Shown here piece by piece: positions 1 through 9,002 of a stretch of 64,000 nt of DNA; within the stretch, counting starts at the first letter, position 1; the number at the start of each line of letters is the position of its first letter. A model generated the notes under the pieces. It made no database searches and was not told the origin of the DNA. It was given only the letters and a program-made list of their open reading frames with translations. The position numbers and the translations under genes are program-made. The DNA comes from Niastella koreensis GR20-10 (GTDB taxonomy: Bacteria > Bacteroidota > Bacteroidia > Chitinophagales > Chitinophagaceae), in assembly GCF_000246855.1 (NCBI RefSeq), contig NC_016609.1:8754744-8818743 (forward strand), in the 5' to 3' direction.

Positions 1-555
1 TACCTGAAAAACGGTTCAGGCGAAAAGGAGCTGTATAAGAAGATGGAAAGCGAACCGGTTTTAATGCAACCGCTGCATGCCTTGTTCAGTCAGCCGTTTG
101 AGGGCAGCGCTTCTTATTTTGAAGAAAAGGCAAGGTATGTAGGCGCGGTAGACGAAAATGCCGTGTTCCTGCCTATAAGATTATATCCAAAGAACCTGGT
201 CAACGCTAATTTGGCTGGTGTAACCGATAAGCACAAAAAGCGATTGGAATCAGAGATCCTGAAAGACCTCATCAACGATATAGTGGTAAACAGCAATGGA
301 ACAAAAGATACAATTTTGAATTTTCCATTGGCGCGCTGGTTGTCAAAGACCATCATCAATCGCATGCAAATGTGCGCTTCACCGGCCCACCGGAATGTAG
401 AAGTAAATCAATTGCTGGAACAGGTAAAAAGAGTGAACAGCGTATCTGCACCTACCAATGAGCCATATATGAAATACCCGGTACACCAGGAGCTAAAGAT
501 GCCGGAAGATACCGTTGGCCGGAACAAGATCAGGAAAGCGTTTCTGAATTATTAA
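1..555 (+). CDS. 3' end of an unidentified protein (truncated by the window edge)
   Basis: The reading frame is open from base 1 with no stop before the TAA at 553-555, so the gene almost certainly starts upstream of the window; the ATG at 43 is probably internal. The visible 184 residues are soluble, without signal peptide or membrane segments, mixed in charge and rich in predicted helix (for example around KRLESEILKDLINDIV). I do not recognise the family and assign no function. It ends 55 bp before the MscS channel start on the same strand. Confidence 0.6.
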   Translation, partial: YLKNGSGEKELYKKMESEPVLMQPLHALFSQPFEGSASYFEEKARYVGAVDENAVFLPIRLYPKNLVNANLAGVTDKHKKRLESEILKDLINDIVVNSNGTKDTILNFPLARWLSKTIINRMQMCASPAHRNVEVNQLLEQVKRVNSVSAPTNEPYMKYPVHQELKMPEDTVGRNKIRKAFLNY

Positions 556-610
556 ATTTCTTTATTTTATTAACCTATGGCATGGAATTTTGGGTACCAG
601 TACTAAAAAT

Positions 611-1705
611 ATGAACATGCCGTGGTGGGAACAGGTTATTGGAGGAAACACGTTGTTAAACTGGCTGATTGCCATAGGTATTGTAATGGTTTCCTGGATT
701 GTGGTCCGGATAGTACGGGTTGTATTATTTAAGCGATTTAAAGATTATTCTTCGCGTACCCGTTCTACGTTAGACGATTTTATTGTGCATCTCACCGAAG
801 GCGCTTTGTTGCCCGCGTTATACCTGGGCTCCTTATATGCCGGCATCACTTACCTTACATTAAGCCCTAAGGTCAATAAGATTCTGCATGTTGTTGTACT
901 GGTAGTGATAACATTTATCATCATTAAAACCATTACCTCGGCCCTGAATTATTTAATCAATAATGCATTGGGCAATGATGCCGAAGACGTTGAAAAAAAG
1001 CGCCAGGCGCGGGGCATTATTCTTATTATAAATATTGTGTTATGGATTATCGGGCTCGTTTTCCTCATCAATAACCTCGGGTATAATATTACCTCGGTAG
1101 TAACCGGATTGGGAATTGGCGGCGTAGCCATTGCGTTGGCGTCACAAGCCATCCTGGGCGATCTGTTCAATTATTTTGTCATCTTCTTCGACAAGCCCTT
1201 TGAAGTGGGCGATTTTATTATAGTTGATGATAAGATGGGTTCAATAGAGTACATCGGTGTAAAAAGCACGCGCATCAGAACGCTGAGTGGCGAACAGCTG
1301 ATCTGTTCCAATACCAACCTGGTGAATGCCCGCATTCACAATTACAAACGCATGGAAAAGCGAAGGGTGGTATTTACATTCAATATTGTGTACAATACCT
1401 CACCCGATAAAGTGGCTAAAATTCCCGGCATGGTAAAAGAGATCATCCAGTTGCAGGAAACCACCCTGTTCGATCGAGCGCATTTCTCCGCGTTCGGACA
1501 GTTCAGTCTCACCTTTGAAGTGGTGTATTATGTTTTAAGCGCTGATTATAATTTGTATATGGACAGGCAGCAGGCTATTTACCTGGCTATCCTGAATGCG
1601 TTTAAAAAGGAGAATATTTCGTTTGCATTACCTACGCAAACCCTATTATTTAATGACGGGCCTTTTTCTACGCAAAAACCTCAAACTCTAACCTCAAATT
1701 CTTAG
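611..1705 (+). CDS. MscS-family mechanosensitive ion channel
   Basis: This is a small-conductance mechanosensitive channel protein of the inner membrane, expected to open under membrane tension and release solutes during osmotic downshock. Four hydrophobic segments can be seen: near the N-terminus (NWLIAIGIVMVSWIVV), near residue 80, near residue 105, and a pair around residues 140-165. The last leads into the pore-lining Gly/Ala-rich helix (GLGIGGVAIALASQAILGD), followed by the typical FDKPFEVGDFI entry to the beta domain. About 365 residues is normal for the family. A TTG at 590 would add seven residues. I prefer the ATG at 611 because it gives a cleaner N-terminus; neither start has a strong ribosome binding site. 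The family call is firm and the start is uncertain. Confidence 0.93.
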   Translation: MNMPWWEQVIGGNTLLNWLIAIGIVMVSWIVVRIVRVVLFKRFKDYSSRTRSTLDDFIVHLTEGALLPALYLGSLYAGITYLTLSPKVNKILHVVVLVVITFIIIKTITSALNYLINNALGNDAEDVEKKRQARGIILIINIVLWIIGLVFLINNLGYNITSVVTGLGIGGVAIALASQAILGDLFNYFVIFFDKPFEVGDFIIVDDKMGSIEYIGVKSTRIRTLSGEQLICSNTNLVNARIHNYKRMEKRRVVFTFNIVYNTSPDKVAKIPGMVKEIIQLQETTLFDRAHFSAFGQFSLTFEVVYYVLSADYNLYMDRQQAIYLAILNAFKKENISFALPTQTLLFNDGPFSTQKPQTLTSNS

Positions 1706-1754
1706 AATACGATTTTCGCTTTAAGCGTTCTGCGTTTCTGTAGAAATTATTTCC

Positions 1755-2417
1755 CTATCTGTCTTTAAATAAAGTAATTAACAATATGAAGTTAACAGCC
1801 ATGCAAACCGCCGCGAGGATCATGATGGCGCGGCCATGCATGCGGCTCCATGAATCGTACATTTTTACGGTGGTACCGTTCTTTAATGTTTTTTTGGCCT
1901 GGTTAACAACCAAACCGCTAAGAAAACCGGCAATGGCCAGGTAAAAGAAATATGAGGCGCCCAGCAGGCTTACAATATAACCAAGCAGTATCCAGCCAAG
2001 CTCCAGCCGTACCGGTTTAAAACTATCAGTATGAATGGAAGGAAGGGTTACCGGCGCCTGTAATTTTTCAGAAAGAATGGTAGTGGCCACCTGCAGGTCG
2101 TAGGCGTTCCAGCCATCGGGGTAATGAATGATCTCCTGCAATTCACTGACAGAATAAGTTTGCATCAGGTGTTCAAAACCTGGTTCTGACATATCTTTTA
2201 TGGCCTGTTCAGCCAGCAGGTGATTAACGTGGTTGAATTTTTCGTTGGGAATTCGCAATGCAAACATGGCCTCTGCCTGCTCACCAAGATATACCTTGTC
2301 GAGTTGGTTCACCTCATGCTCCAGTGTATAGGGAATATGATGTTTTTCTAACAGGGAAATCAGGAATTGCGCATCAACAGGTGAATAGAACTTTGTATAA
2401 GTAGCATATTGTAACAT
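1755..2417 (-). CDS. DUF2007-like protein with C-terminal membrane anchor
   Basis: The N-terminal ~75 residues (ATYTKFYSPVDAQFLISLLE onwards) follow the DUF2007 pattern, a ferredoxin-like fold called a putative signal-transducing domain: a strand, a helix that spans the 'moving up the sequence' phrase, then PYTLEHEV and a second strand ending in the RIPNEKF motif. The C-terminal ~80 residues contain two or three hydrophobic segments (LGWILLGYIVSLLGASYFFY and IMILAAVCMAVNFILLITLF), so the protein should sit in the inner membrane with the DUF2007 domain in the cytoplasm. It converges on the MscS gene with 49 bp between stop codons. No function is assigned beyond the domain. Confidence 0.75.
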   Translation of the reverse strand: MLQYATYTKFYSPVDAQFLISLLEKHHIPYTLEHEVNQLDKVYLGEQAEAMFALRIPNEKFNHVNHLLAEQAIKDMSEPGFEHLMQTYSVSELQEIIHYPDGWNAYDLQVATTILSEKLQAPVTLPSIHTDSFKPVRLELGWILLGYIVSLLGASYFFYLAIAGFLSGLVVNQAKKTLKNGTTVKMYDSWSRMHGRAIMILAAVCMAVNFILLITLFKDR

Positions 2418-2454
2418 AGGAACCAGGGTATGGCCACAAGTTACATAAATTTAT

Positions 2455-2493
2455 AAAAACAGGGCTGCCGCCAAAGCGGACAGCCCCTGTTTA
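2455..2493 (-). terminator. Rho-independent terminator of the T9SS cargo gene
   Basis: A long hairpin pairs AAAACAGGGCTG-CCGC (2457-2471) with GCGG-ACAGCCCCTGTTT (2476-2492) around a CAAA loop. Read on the minus strand it follows directly after the stop of the gene ending at 2501, and the stem ends in a T run, as expected for an intrinsic terminator. It also separates that gene from the one at 1755-2417. Confidence 0.8.
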
Positions 2494-2500
2494 TTTTCTG

Positions 2501-3928
2501 TTATTTTTTTGTGATCGTAAGTACTTCACCATTATTCAGTTGAACCAGGTAAGTACCAGTGGGTTGCCTGTTAATGGCAATGGGTTGTTTCCAGTCGTTG
2601 ATGGTAAACACAAACAGGAGGTTACCATGAATATCTAATAACCTTGCTTTTGTATGCAACAGGTTTTTATCATACACCTGGACGAATACTTTGTCACTGC
2701 CGGGATTAGGATATGCTTTTGACGCCTGCTGTGAAGAAGGCACCAATAACGACACCGTATTTGAATATGTAAATTTGCCATCCAGGTCTTCCATTTTCAG
2801 GCGGTAGAAAACAGTACCCTCAGTAGCACTGGCATCGCTATAGGCGTAATTGCCGTTTCCTTGTCCGCGGGCAGGCAACTGGCCAATGGCGTTAAAGTCG
2901 CTATTGGCTGTTTTGCGTTCAATAACAAACTGGCGGGTGTTGGCCTCATCGGCTGTTTGCCATTGCAATTGGTTGGTAGTATAGTTGCGATAGCCGGTAA
3001 AGCTGAGTAGTTGAAGCGGAAGAGTATGGGCAACAAAAGCTGTATTTTGATTGGTCTCAAGAGCTTGTCTGTCGGTAGTGGAAAGCGATGCGGGGAAGAG
3101 CAGGAGTTCATTTATGGCAGCCCCACCATACATACCACGGTTTAAAAATGTAGTGCTGATACTCATGGTACCTGCAGTTGGGTTAAGGGAGTTGGCAGAA
3201 ATGGTATGAATGGAAGTGGAGCTGAAGTTAGCTCCTTGCACGCCATTTACCCAGAATTGACTGGGACTGCCTGTTCCATTATACCAGTCGTTCCCATTGG
3301 GTGCATTATTGTATAATACACCATTACCTGAGTTGGCCCGAATGGAAAAGTCGGTATTGGCAGATACGGCTACCAGCGTTTGCCAGTTAAAGTCAGGTGC
3401 AGCCCTTACTGCATTGATGGTTTGCACTGTAATGGAAGCTGCTGTATAGGTCATTAGTTGCCCGTTGTTTTGGAATGTGATGGCGGGCCAACTGTTCAAC
3501 CGGTCCATACTCCCCGCATTTACAATACGAGGTTGCGAGGCAGATGTTGCCTGAACAGCATGGCGGCCATTACCGGTTTGATCGTACCAGGTAGTTACAA
3601 AACAGCTGGAGCTGCCATAGAAGCTGCTAAAAGGCATAGTGACTCCAATGGTTAATCCGGATGAACCGGCTGCCGTAATGGTTGCAGTGCAACTGGTGGT
3701 TAACATTTTGGACCAGGCATCAAACGCTACATCCGCCTCCGCATTATCAGATGACCGGCGCACCCGCATACAAGGTCCGGAATAGGCAGATCTTACCAAC
3801 CTTGTTGAATAAGCAGCCGTGGTGGTAGTTGAAGGGAGGCCTGCATTATCTACTCCCTGGGCGTAGGATTGGGATAAGCACACACATAATAATAACAGAC
3901 AAATACAATTTGCGTAAAACAATTTCAT
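2501..3928 (-). CDS. Secreted T9SS cargo with arabinofuranosidase-B-like (ConA-like) domain
   Basis: The 475-residue protein starts with a signal peptide (MKLFYANCICLLLLCVCLSQ then SYAQG) and ends with a ~75-residue type A T9SS sorting domain (AYPNPGSDKVFVQVYDKN ... PTGTYLVQLNNGE), so it should pass the outer membrane by T9SS and be anchored or released. Residues ~35-300 resemble the arabinofuranosidase B catalytic-like/LamG-like fold common in Bacteroidota surface proteins (RLVRSAYSGPCMRVRRSSDN, then FVTTWYDQTGNGRHA and QPRIVNAG). A small fibronectin-like segment (LPLQLLSFTGY) precedes the sorting domain. Enzymatic activity is not certain: the same fold is used for binding. The gene is divergent from the HAD gene, with 94 bp between the starts. 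Confidence 0.8.
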   Translation of the reverse strand: MKLFYANCICLLLLCVCLSQSYAQGVDNAGLPSTTTTAAYSTRLVRSAYSGPCMRVRRSSDNAEADVAFDAWSKMLTTSCTATITAAGSSGLTIGVTMPFSSFYGSSSCFVTTWYDQTGNGRHAVQATSASQPRIVNAGSMDRLNSWPAITFQNNGQLMTYTAASITVQTINAVRAAPDFNWQTLVAVSANTDFSIRANSGNGVLYNNAPNGNDWYNGTGSPSQFWVNGVQGANFSSTSIHTISANSLNPTAGTMSISTTFLNRGMYGGAAINELLLFPASLSTTDRQALETNQNTAFVAHTLPLQLLSFTGYRNYTTNQLQWQTADEANTRQFVIERKTANSDFNAIGQLPARGQGNGNYAYSDASATEGTVFYRLKMEDLDGKFTYSNTVSLLVPSSQQASKAYPNPGSDKVFVQVYDKNLLHTKARLLDIHGNLLFVFTINDWKQPIAINRQPTGTYLVQLNNGEVLTITKK

Positions 3929-4022
3929 GAGCTGGGTTTAAAATGAGTGAAAGGGTTACTGTAACTTGGAAATGGGTAACGGGATTTTATACAGCAAGAT
4001 ATAATGAAAAAAAGGTATAACC

Positions 4023-4640
4023 ATGAAAAAAGCTATCATCTTCGATCTGGACAACACCATTTATTCTGTGTACTCCATTGGCGAAACATTATTTGCACCC
4101 TTGTTTGAATTACTGGAACAGGATGGCACGCAGCTGCAGCACTTGAGTATGATCAAGGATGAAGTAATGCGGCGGCCTTTTCAGCACATTGCCCACGACT
4201 ATCAGTTTAGCGATGAACTCACAGCGAAAAGCCTCGCCTTGTTACAACAATTGGTAATTAACATACCCATTGAACCCTTTGAAGATTTTGTGTTGGTTCG
4301 TCAATTGCCAATTGATAAATATTTAGTGACCACTGGTTTTCCGAATATGCAACAAAGCAAGGTAAACAGGATGGGTTTGCAAAAAGACTTTAAGGAAATT
4401 CATATCGTTGATCCTGCCACTTCAAACAAAACAAAGAAAGAGGTGTTTGCAGATATTATCCGTCGTCATCAATATGCAAAAGGAGAGGTATTGGTTATTG
4501 GCGATGACCTGCAGTCAGAAATAAAAGCGGCACAGGAGTTAGGTCTCGATGTAGTATGGTATGACAAATATGAGCGATATGAACCAGTGCCGGGATTAAA
4601 AAAGATTGTCAGCTACCAGCAGTTGCTGGCGATGTTATAG
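4023..4640 (+). CDS. HAD-superfamily hydrolase
   Basis: A 205-residue haloacid dehalogenase-like phosphohydrolase. Motif I is at the N-terminus (IFDLDNTIYS, with Asp8 and Asp10 as nucleophile and general acid). Motif II is the Thr in YLVTTGFPN, the motif III lysine lies near the middle (TSNKTKKEVF), and motif IV is VIGDDLQSEIKAAQELG near residue 160. The substrate cannot be read from the sequence; small phosphomonoesters are usual for this class. A standalone gene, divergent from the T9SS cargo gene, with no visible operon partner. Confidence 0.88.
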   Translation: MKKAIIFDLDNTIYSVYSIGETLFAPLFELLEQDGTQLQHLSMIKDEVMRRPFQHIAHDYQFSDELTAKSLALLQQLVINIPIEPFEDFVLVRQLPIDKYLVTTGFPNMQQSKVNRMGLQKDFKEIHIVDPATSNKTKKEVFADIIRRHQYAKGEVLVIGDDLQSEIKAAQELGLDVVWYDKYERYEPVPGLKKIVSYQQLLAML

Positions 4641-4924
4641 AAAATATTATCCCAATGCAACTTTAGTCATGTTGAAACAATGCGGTCATGCGCCCATGAT
4701 GGAGAAGCCAGTAGAATTTAATGGAGTGTTGGAGGGGTGGTTGGGAGAGTAAAAATTTGAACTGTCGAAAGTTATTTTTGTACCCTCACAAAAAAAGTTA
4801 AAAGCGGTTTGGTCCATAATGCAATTCTGACTGTTTATATATAGGGGTAATTTCATCGGTTATCAGCAAACGATTAGGATCGGCTTTGGAATTAATCATT
4901 TTTGAAACCATTAAACCCTTGTGT

Positions 4925-5920
4925 ATGCAAAGTACAGGAGAGATTGTTTTATACCAAACTGCTGACGGGAGGATGTCTATTGATGTAAAATTGGAAAATG
5001 AGACCGTTTGGTTAAGTCAGGCTCAAATTGTAGAGCTTTTTGGATCCAGTAAGGCAAATATAAGTGAACATATCATGGCGATTTATCAATCTCGTGAACT
5101 AGGAAAGAGAGCAACTGTTCGGAATTTCCGAACAGTTCAAAAGGAGGGTAATCGATTGGTAAATAGAAACTTAGAGTGCTATAACCTGGATATGATTATC
5201 TCAATTGGTTATCGGGTTAATTCAAAACGCGGCATACAGTTCCGGATCTGGGCTAACAAGATATTAAAAGACCATTTGGTCAAAGGTTATACATTAAATG
5301 AGCAGCGTTTACGGGACCAATCGAGGCAACTGGATGAGTTAAAACAAACAGTAAAACTATTAAGCAATGTTGTGGGTAATCACGAACTAACCTCCGAGGA
5401 GGCCACCGGCCTGTTAAAGGTGGTCACTGATTATACCTACGCACTGGATGTACTGGACCAATACGACCACCAGGTTCTCGAAATTCAAAATACAACTTCT
5501 GCAGAGTTATATATAATTACCTACCAGGAGGCCCGATTGGCTATAAAAGGTTTACGGGATAAATTTGGTGGAAGCACGCTATTCGGTAACGAAAAGGATG
5601 ATTCATTCCAGGGATCATTAGTTGCTATATATCAAACTTTTGACGGGCATTATGTTTACCCCAGTGTAGAGGAAAAGGCAGCCAACCTGCTTTACTTTGT
5701 CATAAAGAACCATTCATTTTCAGATGGGAATAAACGGATAGCTGCTTTTCTGTTTGTGTGGTTCATGGAGAAGAATAATATTCTGTACAGGATTGATGGT
5801 TCAAAAAGGATAGCAGATAATGCACTGGTCGCTATTACCTTGATGATTGCTGAAAGTAAGCCGGAGGAGAAGGACATGATGATAAAGGTGGTGGTGAATT
5901 TAATTAATTTGAAAAATTAA
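4925..5920 (+). CDS. RhuM-Fic/Doc fusion protein
   Basis: The N-terminal ~145 residues are a RhuM domain with the characteristic VWLSQAQIVELFGSSKANIS segment, which looks like a winged helix-turn-helix, then NLDMIISIGYRVNSKRG and FRIWANKILKDHL. The C-terminal ~165 residues are a Fic/Doc domain with motif HSFSDGNKR near residues 263-271. The motif has Lys where AMPylating Fic enzymes have Gly (GNGR), as in the kinase toxin Doc (ANKR), so phosphotransfer rather than AMPylation is possible. I chose the ATG at 4925 (MQSTGEIVLYQT), the usual RhuM start; an upstream TTG at 4886 adds 13 unlikely residues. A TATTTTTG element at 4773-4780 could be a promoter -7 box, but no well-spaced -33 box is seen. 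A 25-bp palindrome lies inside the gene. Confidence 0.88.
   Translation: MQSTGEIVLYQTADGRMSIDVKLENETVWLSQAQIVELFGSSKANISEHIMAIYQSRELGKRATVRNFRTVQKEGNRLVNRNLECYNLDMIISIGYRVNSKRGIQFRIWANKILKDHLVKGYTLNEQRLRDQSRQLDELKQTVKLLSNVVGNHELTSEEATGLLKVVTDYTYALDVLDQYDHQVLEIQNTTSAELYIITYQEARLAIKGLRDKFGGSTLFGNEKDDSFQGSLVAIYQTFDGHYVYPSVEEKAANLLYFVIKNHSFSDGNKRIAAFLFVWFMEKNNILYRIDGSKRIADNALVAITLMIAESKPEEKDMMIKVVVNLINLKN
5113..5137. repeat. Intragenic 25-bp palindrome in the RhuM-Fic gene (AACTGT-N13-ACAGTT)
   Basis: AACTGTTCGGAA (5113-5124) and TTCCGAACAGTT (5126-5137) are a perfect 12-bp inverted repeat around a single T. It encodes the near-symmetric peptide TVRNFRTV. The same outer half-sites at the same total length recur at 5924-5948 and 27574-27598. 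It could be an operator for the RhuM helix-turn-helix or an mRNA hairpin. Confidence 0.85.
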
Positions 5921-5923
5921 CCT

Positions 5924-5948
5924 AACTGTTGCATTTTTTGCAACAGTT
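5924..5948. repeat. Intergenic 25-bp palindrome between RhuM-Fic and Fic genes
   Basis: AACTGTTGCA (5924-5933) and TGCAACAGTT (5939-5948) pair perfectly around TTTTT. It starts 3 bp after the RhuM-Fic stop codon and lies 56 bp before the next start. No T run follows the stem, so it is not a standard intrinsic terminator. The outer AACTGT/ACAGTT half-sites and the 25-bp length match the palindromes inside both RhuM genes. Confidence 0.85.
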
Positions 5949-6004
5949 CACTAGTATTAATAAATCCAGTCCAATTCCAGTATCTTTCGGGAATATTTTA
6001 AAAG

Positions 6005-6556
6005 ATGACCAACAATTTTAAAGCCTCCCCAGCTGACGACGCCACCCTGCTGAAAGTAGTTACAGATTACGCCTATGCATTGGATGTGCTGGACCAATAC
6101 GATCACCAGGTGTTGGCCATCAGTGATACCACCGAAGAGGAGCTTTATAAAATAAGTTATGAAGAAGCCATGTGGGCTATAAACGGACTGCGCGAAAAAT
6201 TTGGCGGCAGTTCGTTATTTGGCAACGAAAAAGATGATTCCTTTCAGGGATCGTTGGCCGCCATTTATCAAACCTTTGATGGACAATATGTTTACCCAAG
6301 CATAGAAGAGAAGGCTGCCAACCTGTTATATTTTGTGGTAAAGAACCATTCCTTTTCGGATGGCAATAAGCGCATAGCTGCATTTCTTCTCGTTTGGTTT
6401 ATGGAGAAAAACCGGATCCTTTACTGTGCCGATGGTTCAAAAAGAATTGCCGACAATGCCCTGGTGGCTATTACCCTGATGATCGCCGAAAGCAAACCCG
6501 TTGAAAAAGAGATGATGATAAAGGTGATGGTGAGTTTGATCAATGGGAAGAATTAA
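6005..6556 (+). CDS. Stand-alone Fic/Doc protein, paralogue of the upstream Fic domain
   Basis: The 183 residues align along almost their full length with the C-terminal half of the preceding RhuM-Fic protein and are mostly identical (for example DVLDQYDHQVL, GNEKDDSFQGSL, NHSFSDGNKRIAAF). Nucleotide differences are frequent at third codon positions, so the duplication is not recent. The Fic motif is again the Doc-like HSFSDGNKR. The RhuM DNA-binding part is absent and no remnant of it is seen upstream. It follows RhuM-Fic by 84 bp on the same strand. Whether the two act as toxin and regulator, or as two enzymes, cannot be told. The 286 bp downstream to the TssD gene hold no convincing gene. 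Confidence 0.85.
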   Translation: MTNNFKASPADDATLLKVVTDYAYALDVLDQYDHQVLAISDTTEEELYKISYEEAMWAINGLREKFGGSSLFGNEKDDSFQGSLAAIYQTFDGQYVYPSIEEKAANLLYFVVKNHSFSDGNKRIAAFLLVWFMEKNRILYCADGSKRIADNALVAITLMIAESKPVEKEMMIKVMVSLINGKN

Positions 6557-6842
6557 AAACGATCAGGGCATAAAATATTATCCGACAACAAACGGTTAAT
6601 TTGAACCGGGTAGAGTACAAATTTGTACTTCAAAAAAATATATCGGATAACTGCATTATATATTCGGTTTATACATATATTTGATCTGACAATTTTTTTC
6701 TGCTTTAAGTATCTCTGATAGTCGCAGCATCTACACACCCCCGTTGACGCGGAGGGCCAACCATTTCAGTACAATATAATATATGTATCTGCGTAGGCCA
6801 TGTTCTGCAGATAATCTTGTAATTGTTTAAAAAAACATTACC

Positions 6843-7238
6843 ATGTCGTTTATTGCCAAACTGCAATTGCAGAATGAGGAGGAGATCAGTGTACTACGGT
6901 GCGGCTTTCGTTTTAATCAGACCATCGATGTAACCGGAAAGGCAGCGTCGAGGCCGATGGGTGGTACTATCAATATCATCCTGTCAAGCATTAATCACCC
7001 CAGTTTATTTGAGTGGATGATAAACACTCAACAAAAGAAAAGTGGCAAGATCACTTTTATCAGATACGACACCATGAGTAAGTTAAAAACCCTTGAGTTT
7101 GAAAATGCGCTATGTGTTGACTATCACGAAACTTTTGATCCGGTTGGTGAGCATCCTATCACCCTGCAGCTTACGTTAAGTGCTCATACAATTAAACTGG
7201 AGGATATGGTCTTTAAAAATAACTGGCCGGGACTTTAA
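6843..7238 (+). CDS. tssD: Type VI secretion tube protein TssD (Hcp), Bacteroidota type
   Basis: A 131-residue Hcp-like protein matching the Bacteroidota T6SS (subtype iii) TssD pattern: N-terminal MSFIAKLQL, a central FNQTIDVTGKAASRPMGGTI segment, and an amphipathic beta-rich C-terminus. Hcp hexamers stack to form the T6SS inner tube and can carry effectors. It is 72 bp upstream of the VgrG gene, which supports the call. No sheath, baseplate, ClpV or membrane-complex genes are in the window, so this is an orphan or auxiliary T6SS island that must use a machine encoded elsewhere. Confidence 0.88.
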   Translation: MSFIAKLQLQNEEEISVLRCGFRFNQTIDVTGKAASRPMGGTINIILSSINHPSLFEWMINTQQKKSGKITFIRYDTMSKLKTLEFENALCVDYHETFDPVGEHPITLQLTLSAHTIKLEDMVFKNNWPGL

Positions 7239-7310
7239 GCCAATAGGGATTGAGTAACCATTATTATTAACGCCGCAGTCAGCGTATGCTGCGGGCAAAC
7301 CACGCATGGC

Positions 7311-8969
7311 ATGGCACAAGCAGTTGAAACAGTGTTCGAGATCGATGGAATGAAGATAGAGCAGTTCTCTTCGCTTAGATTAAGCCAGGGAATTTATGCC
7401 CACCATTTCTTCAGGCTTGAATGTCCAGTTGAAACGGTCGATGAAAATGAGCATACCTTATTTAACGGATCAAGAAACTTAATAGGAGCGCCGGTTCAGA
7501 TAAAAGTAACGTCGGAGCCTGATCGTTCAGATTTTTTGTTCAGAGGGATAATTACGCAGATCGATGCAGTTCGCCATAATGGGCATCCGGGAAATATCAT
7601 AATTAGTGGGTATAGTCCAACCATTTTGTTGGATAATGGCCCACACTGTTGCTCATGGGAACGGCAATCGTTAAAAAGCCTGGTGACCAATCTGCTGGAA
7701 AGTTTTTCAGGCGATTGGCTCAAGAGAAGTATTGCCCCTGCTTATAATGAAACAATTCATTATATCGTGCAATATAAAGAAACCGCCTGGCAGTTTATTA
7801 GCCGGCTGGCTGGAGCGGTTGGCGAGTGGTTGTATTATGATGGAAAGCAGTTAGTGCTTGCACCACCCAAGGGACGAAAAGTTACTATAACCTATGGAGC
7901 GGCATTAAGCAGATTTGAACTTGGTGTACAGTTAAAGCCGGGAAATAGAGAAGTATTGGCGTATAATTATGTGAACAATGAGGTATTTAAAAGTGAAGTT
8001 GGAAATTCAAATGGTTACAATAATGAGTTAGGCGTGTATGCCCTTGAGAAAAGTGCGGAATTGTTTAAGCCACAACCTAAAACCTGGCTAAGTCACTTCG
8101 TGAAAAGTAAACAACAGGTAGATAATTTGATGAATGCTCAGGCTGCTATTCAACGTAGTGATGTGGTCCGGTTGAATGGCTGGAGTGATTTACCTGGTTT
8201 CCAACCGGGTGATTCCCTTACTATTAAAATGCCAGGATCTGACCGGGCAGTAGGGGATTTCAGGGTTATTTCTATTGAACATAGTTGGGATGGCACAGGC
8301 AATTATGCCAATGAGTTCGTGGCCATACCTGCATCACTAAAAACGCCGCCAGTGAAACAAGTCCCTGAGCCATATTGTGAAAGCCAGTCGGCAATAGTCA
8401 TTGAAAATTATGATGATGGAGAACTGGGCAGGGTGCGGGTCCGTTTCCATTGGATGACTGAAAAGGAAAGAAGTCCGTGGTTGCGGATGACGATGCCCCA
8501 TGCTGGCAATGACGCCGGGATGTTTATGCTACCGGAAATTGGTGCAGAAGTGATGGTGTCATTCATTGGCGGGAATGCAGCCCGGCCATTTGTGATTGGC
8601 GCAGTTTATAATGGCAAAGCCAAAGTGCGGTTTGGGAATGCCGGGAATGATAATAAAGTTATTCAAACCCGAAGTGGGATAAATATCACCATGAACGATA
8701 AAGAAGGAAGTATTAAAGTGGAAGATAAGAAAGGAAATCACGTGCAATTTGATGGGGAGGGAAAGGTTACTATGAACGCAAATGATAAAATGGAGTTAGC
8801 ATGCGGGGAGGCGAAAATTATCCTGGATAAAAATGGAACCATACAGATCTGTGGAAAAAAGATAAAGGTAGAGGCAACAAACGAAATAAAGATCACCAGC
8901 AAGGACAATACGAATATAACCGCAGAAACGCTGGTAGAGGTAGAAAGTGCGATGATTAAGCTTAATTAA
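7311..8969 (+). CDS. vgrG: VgrG (TssI) spike protein of a type VI secretion system
   Basis: The 552 residues follow VgrG architecture. The gp27-like part covers residues ~1-340 (FFRLECPVETVDENEH, then the FRGIITQID, ISGYSPTILLDNGP and VGEWLYYDGKQLVL blocks). The gp5 OB-fold follows around 370-450 (GELGRVRVRFHWMTEKERSPW, MFMLPEIGAEVMVSFIGG, PFVIGAVYNG). A C-terminal repeated beta-needle comes last (NMNDKEGSIKVEDKKGNHVQ-type repeats). Trimers cap the Hcp tube and are tipped by a PAAR protein, and the next gene encodes a PAAR effector. The ATG at 7311 fits the family N-terminus; an ATG at 7306 is out of frame. Confidence 0.94.
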   Translation: MAQAVETVFEIDGMKIEQFSSLRLSQGIYAHHFFRLECPVETVDENEHTLFNGSRNLIGAPVQIKVTSEPDRSDFLFRGIITQIDAVRHNGHPGNIIISGYSPTILLDNGPHCCSWERQSLKSLVTNLLESFSGDWLKRSIAPAYNETIHYIVQYKETAWQFISRLAGAVGEWLYYDGKQLVLAPPKGRKVTITYGAALSRFELGVQLKPGNREVLAYNYVNNEVFKSEVGNSNGYNNELGVYALEKSAELFKPQPKTWLSHFVKSKQQVDNLMNAQAAIQRSDVVRLNGWSDLPGFQPGDSLTIKMPGSDRAVGDFRVISIEHSWDGTGNYANEFVAIPASLKTPPVKQVPEPYCESQSAIVIENYDDGELGRVRVRFHWMTEKERSPWLRMTMPHAGNDAGMFMLPEIGAEVMVSFIGGNAARPFVIGAVYNGKAKVRFGNAGNDNKVIQTRSGINITMNDKEGSIKVEDKKGNHVQFDGEGKVTMNANDKMELACGEAKIILDKNGTIQICGKKIKVEATNEIKITSKDNTNITAETLVEVESAMIKLN

Positions 8970-9002
8970 AGGAAGAAACACTAATCAATTAAATTACATA
9001 GC

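Noticed and set aside
5924-5948. Palindrome after RhuM-Fic as an ordinary terminator
   Set aside because: No T run follows the stem, and the same outer half-sites at the same spacing occur inside coding sequence twice; a shared motif explains it better.
6553-6738. 61-codon minus-strand frame between Fic and TssD genes
   Set aside because: A+T-rich, no domain, no supporting context.
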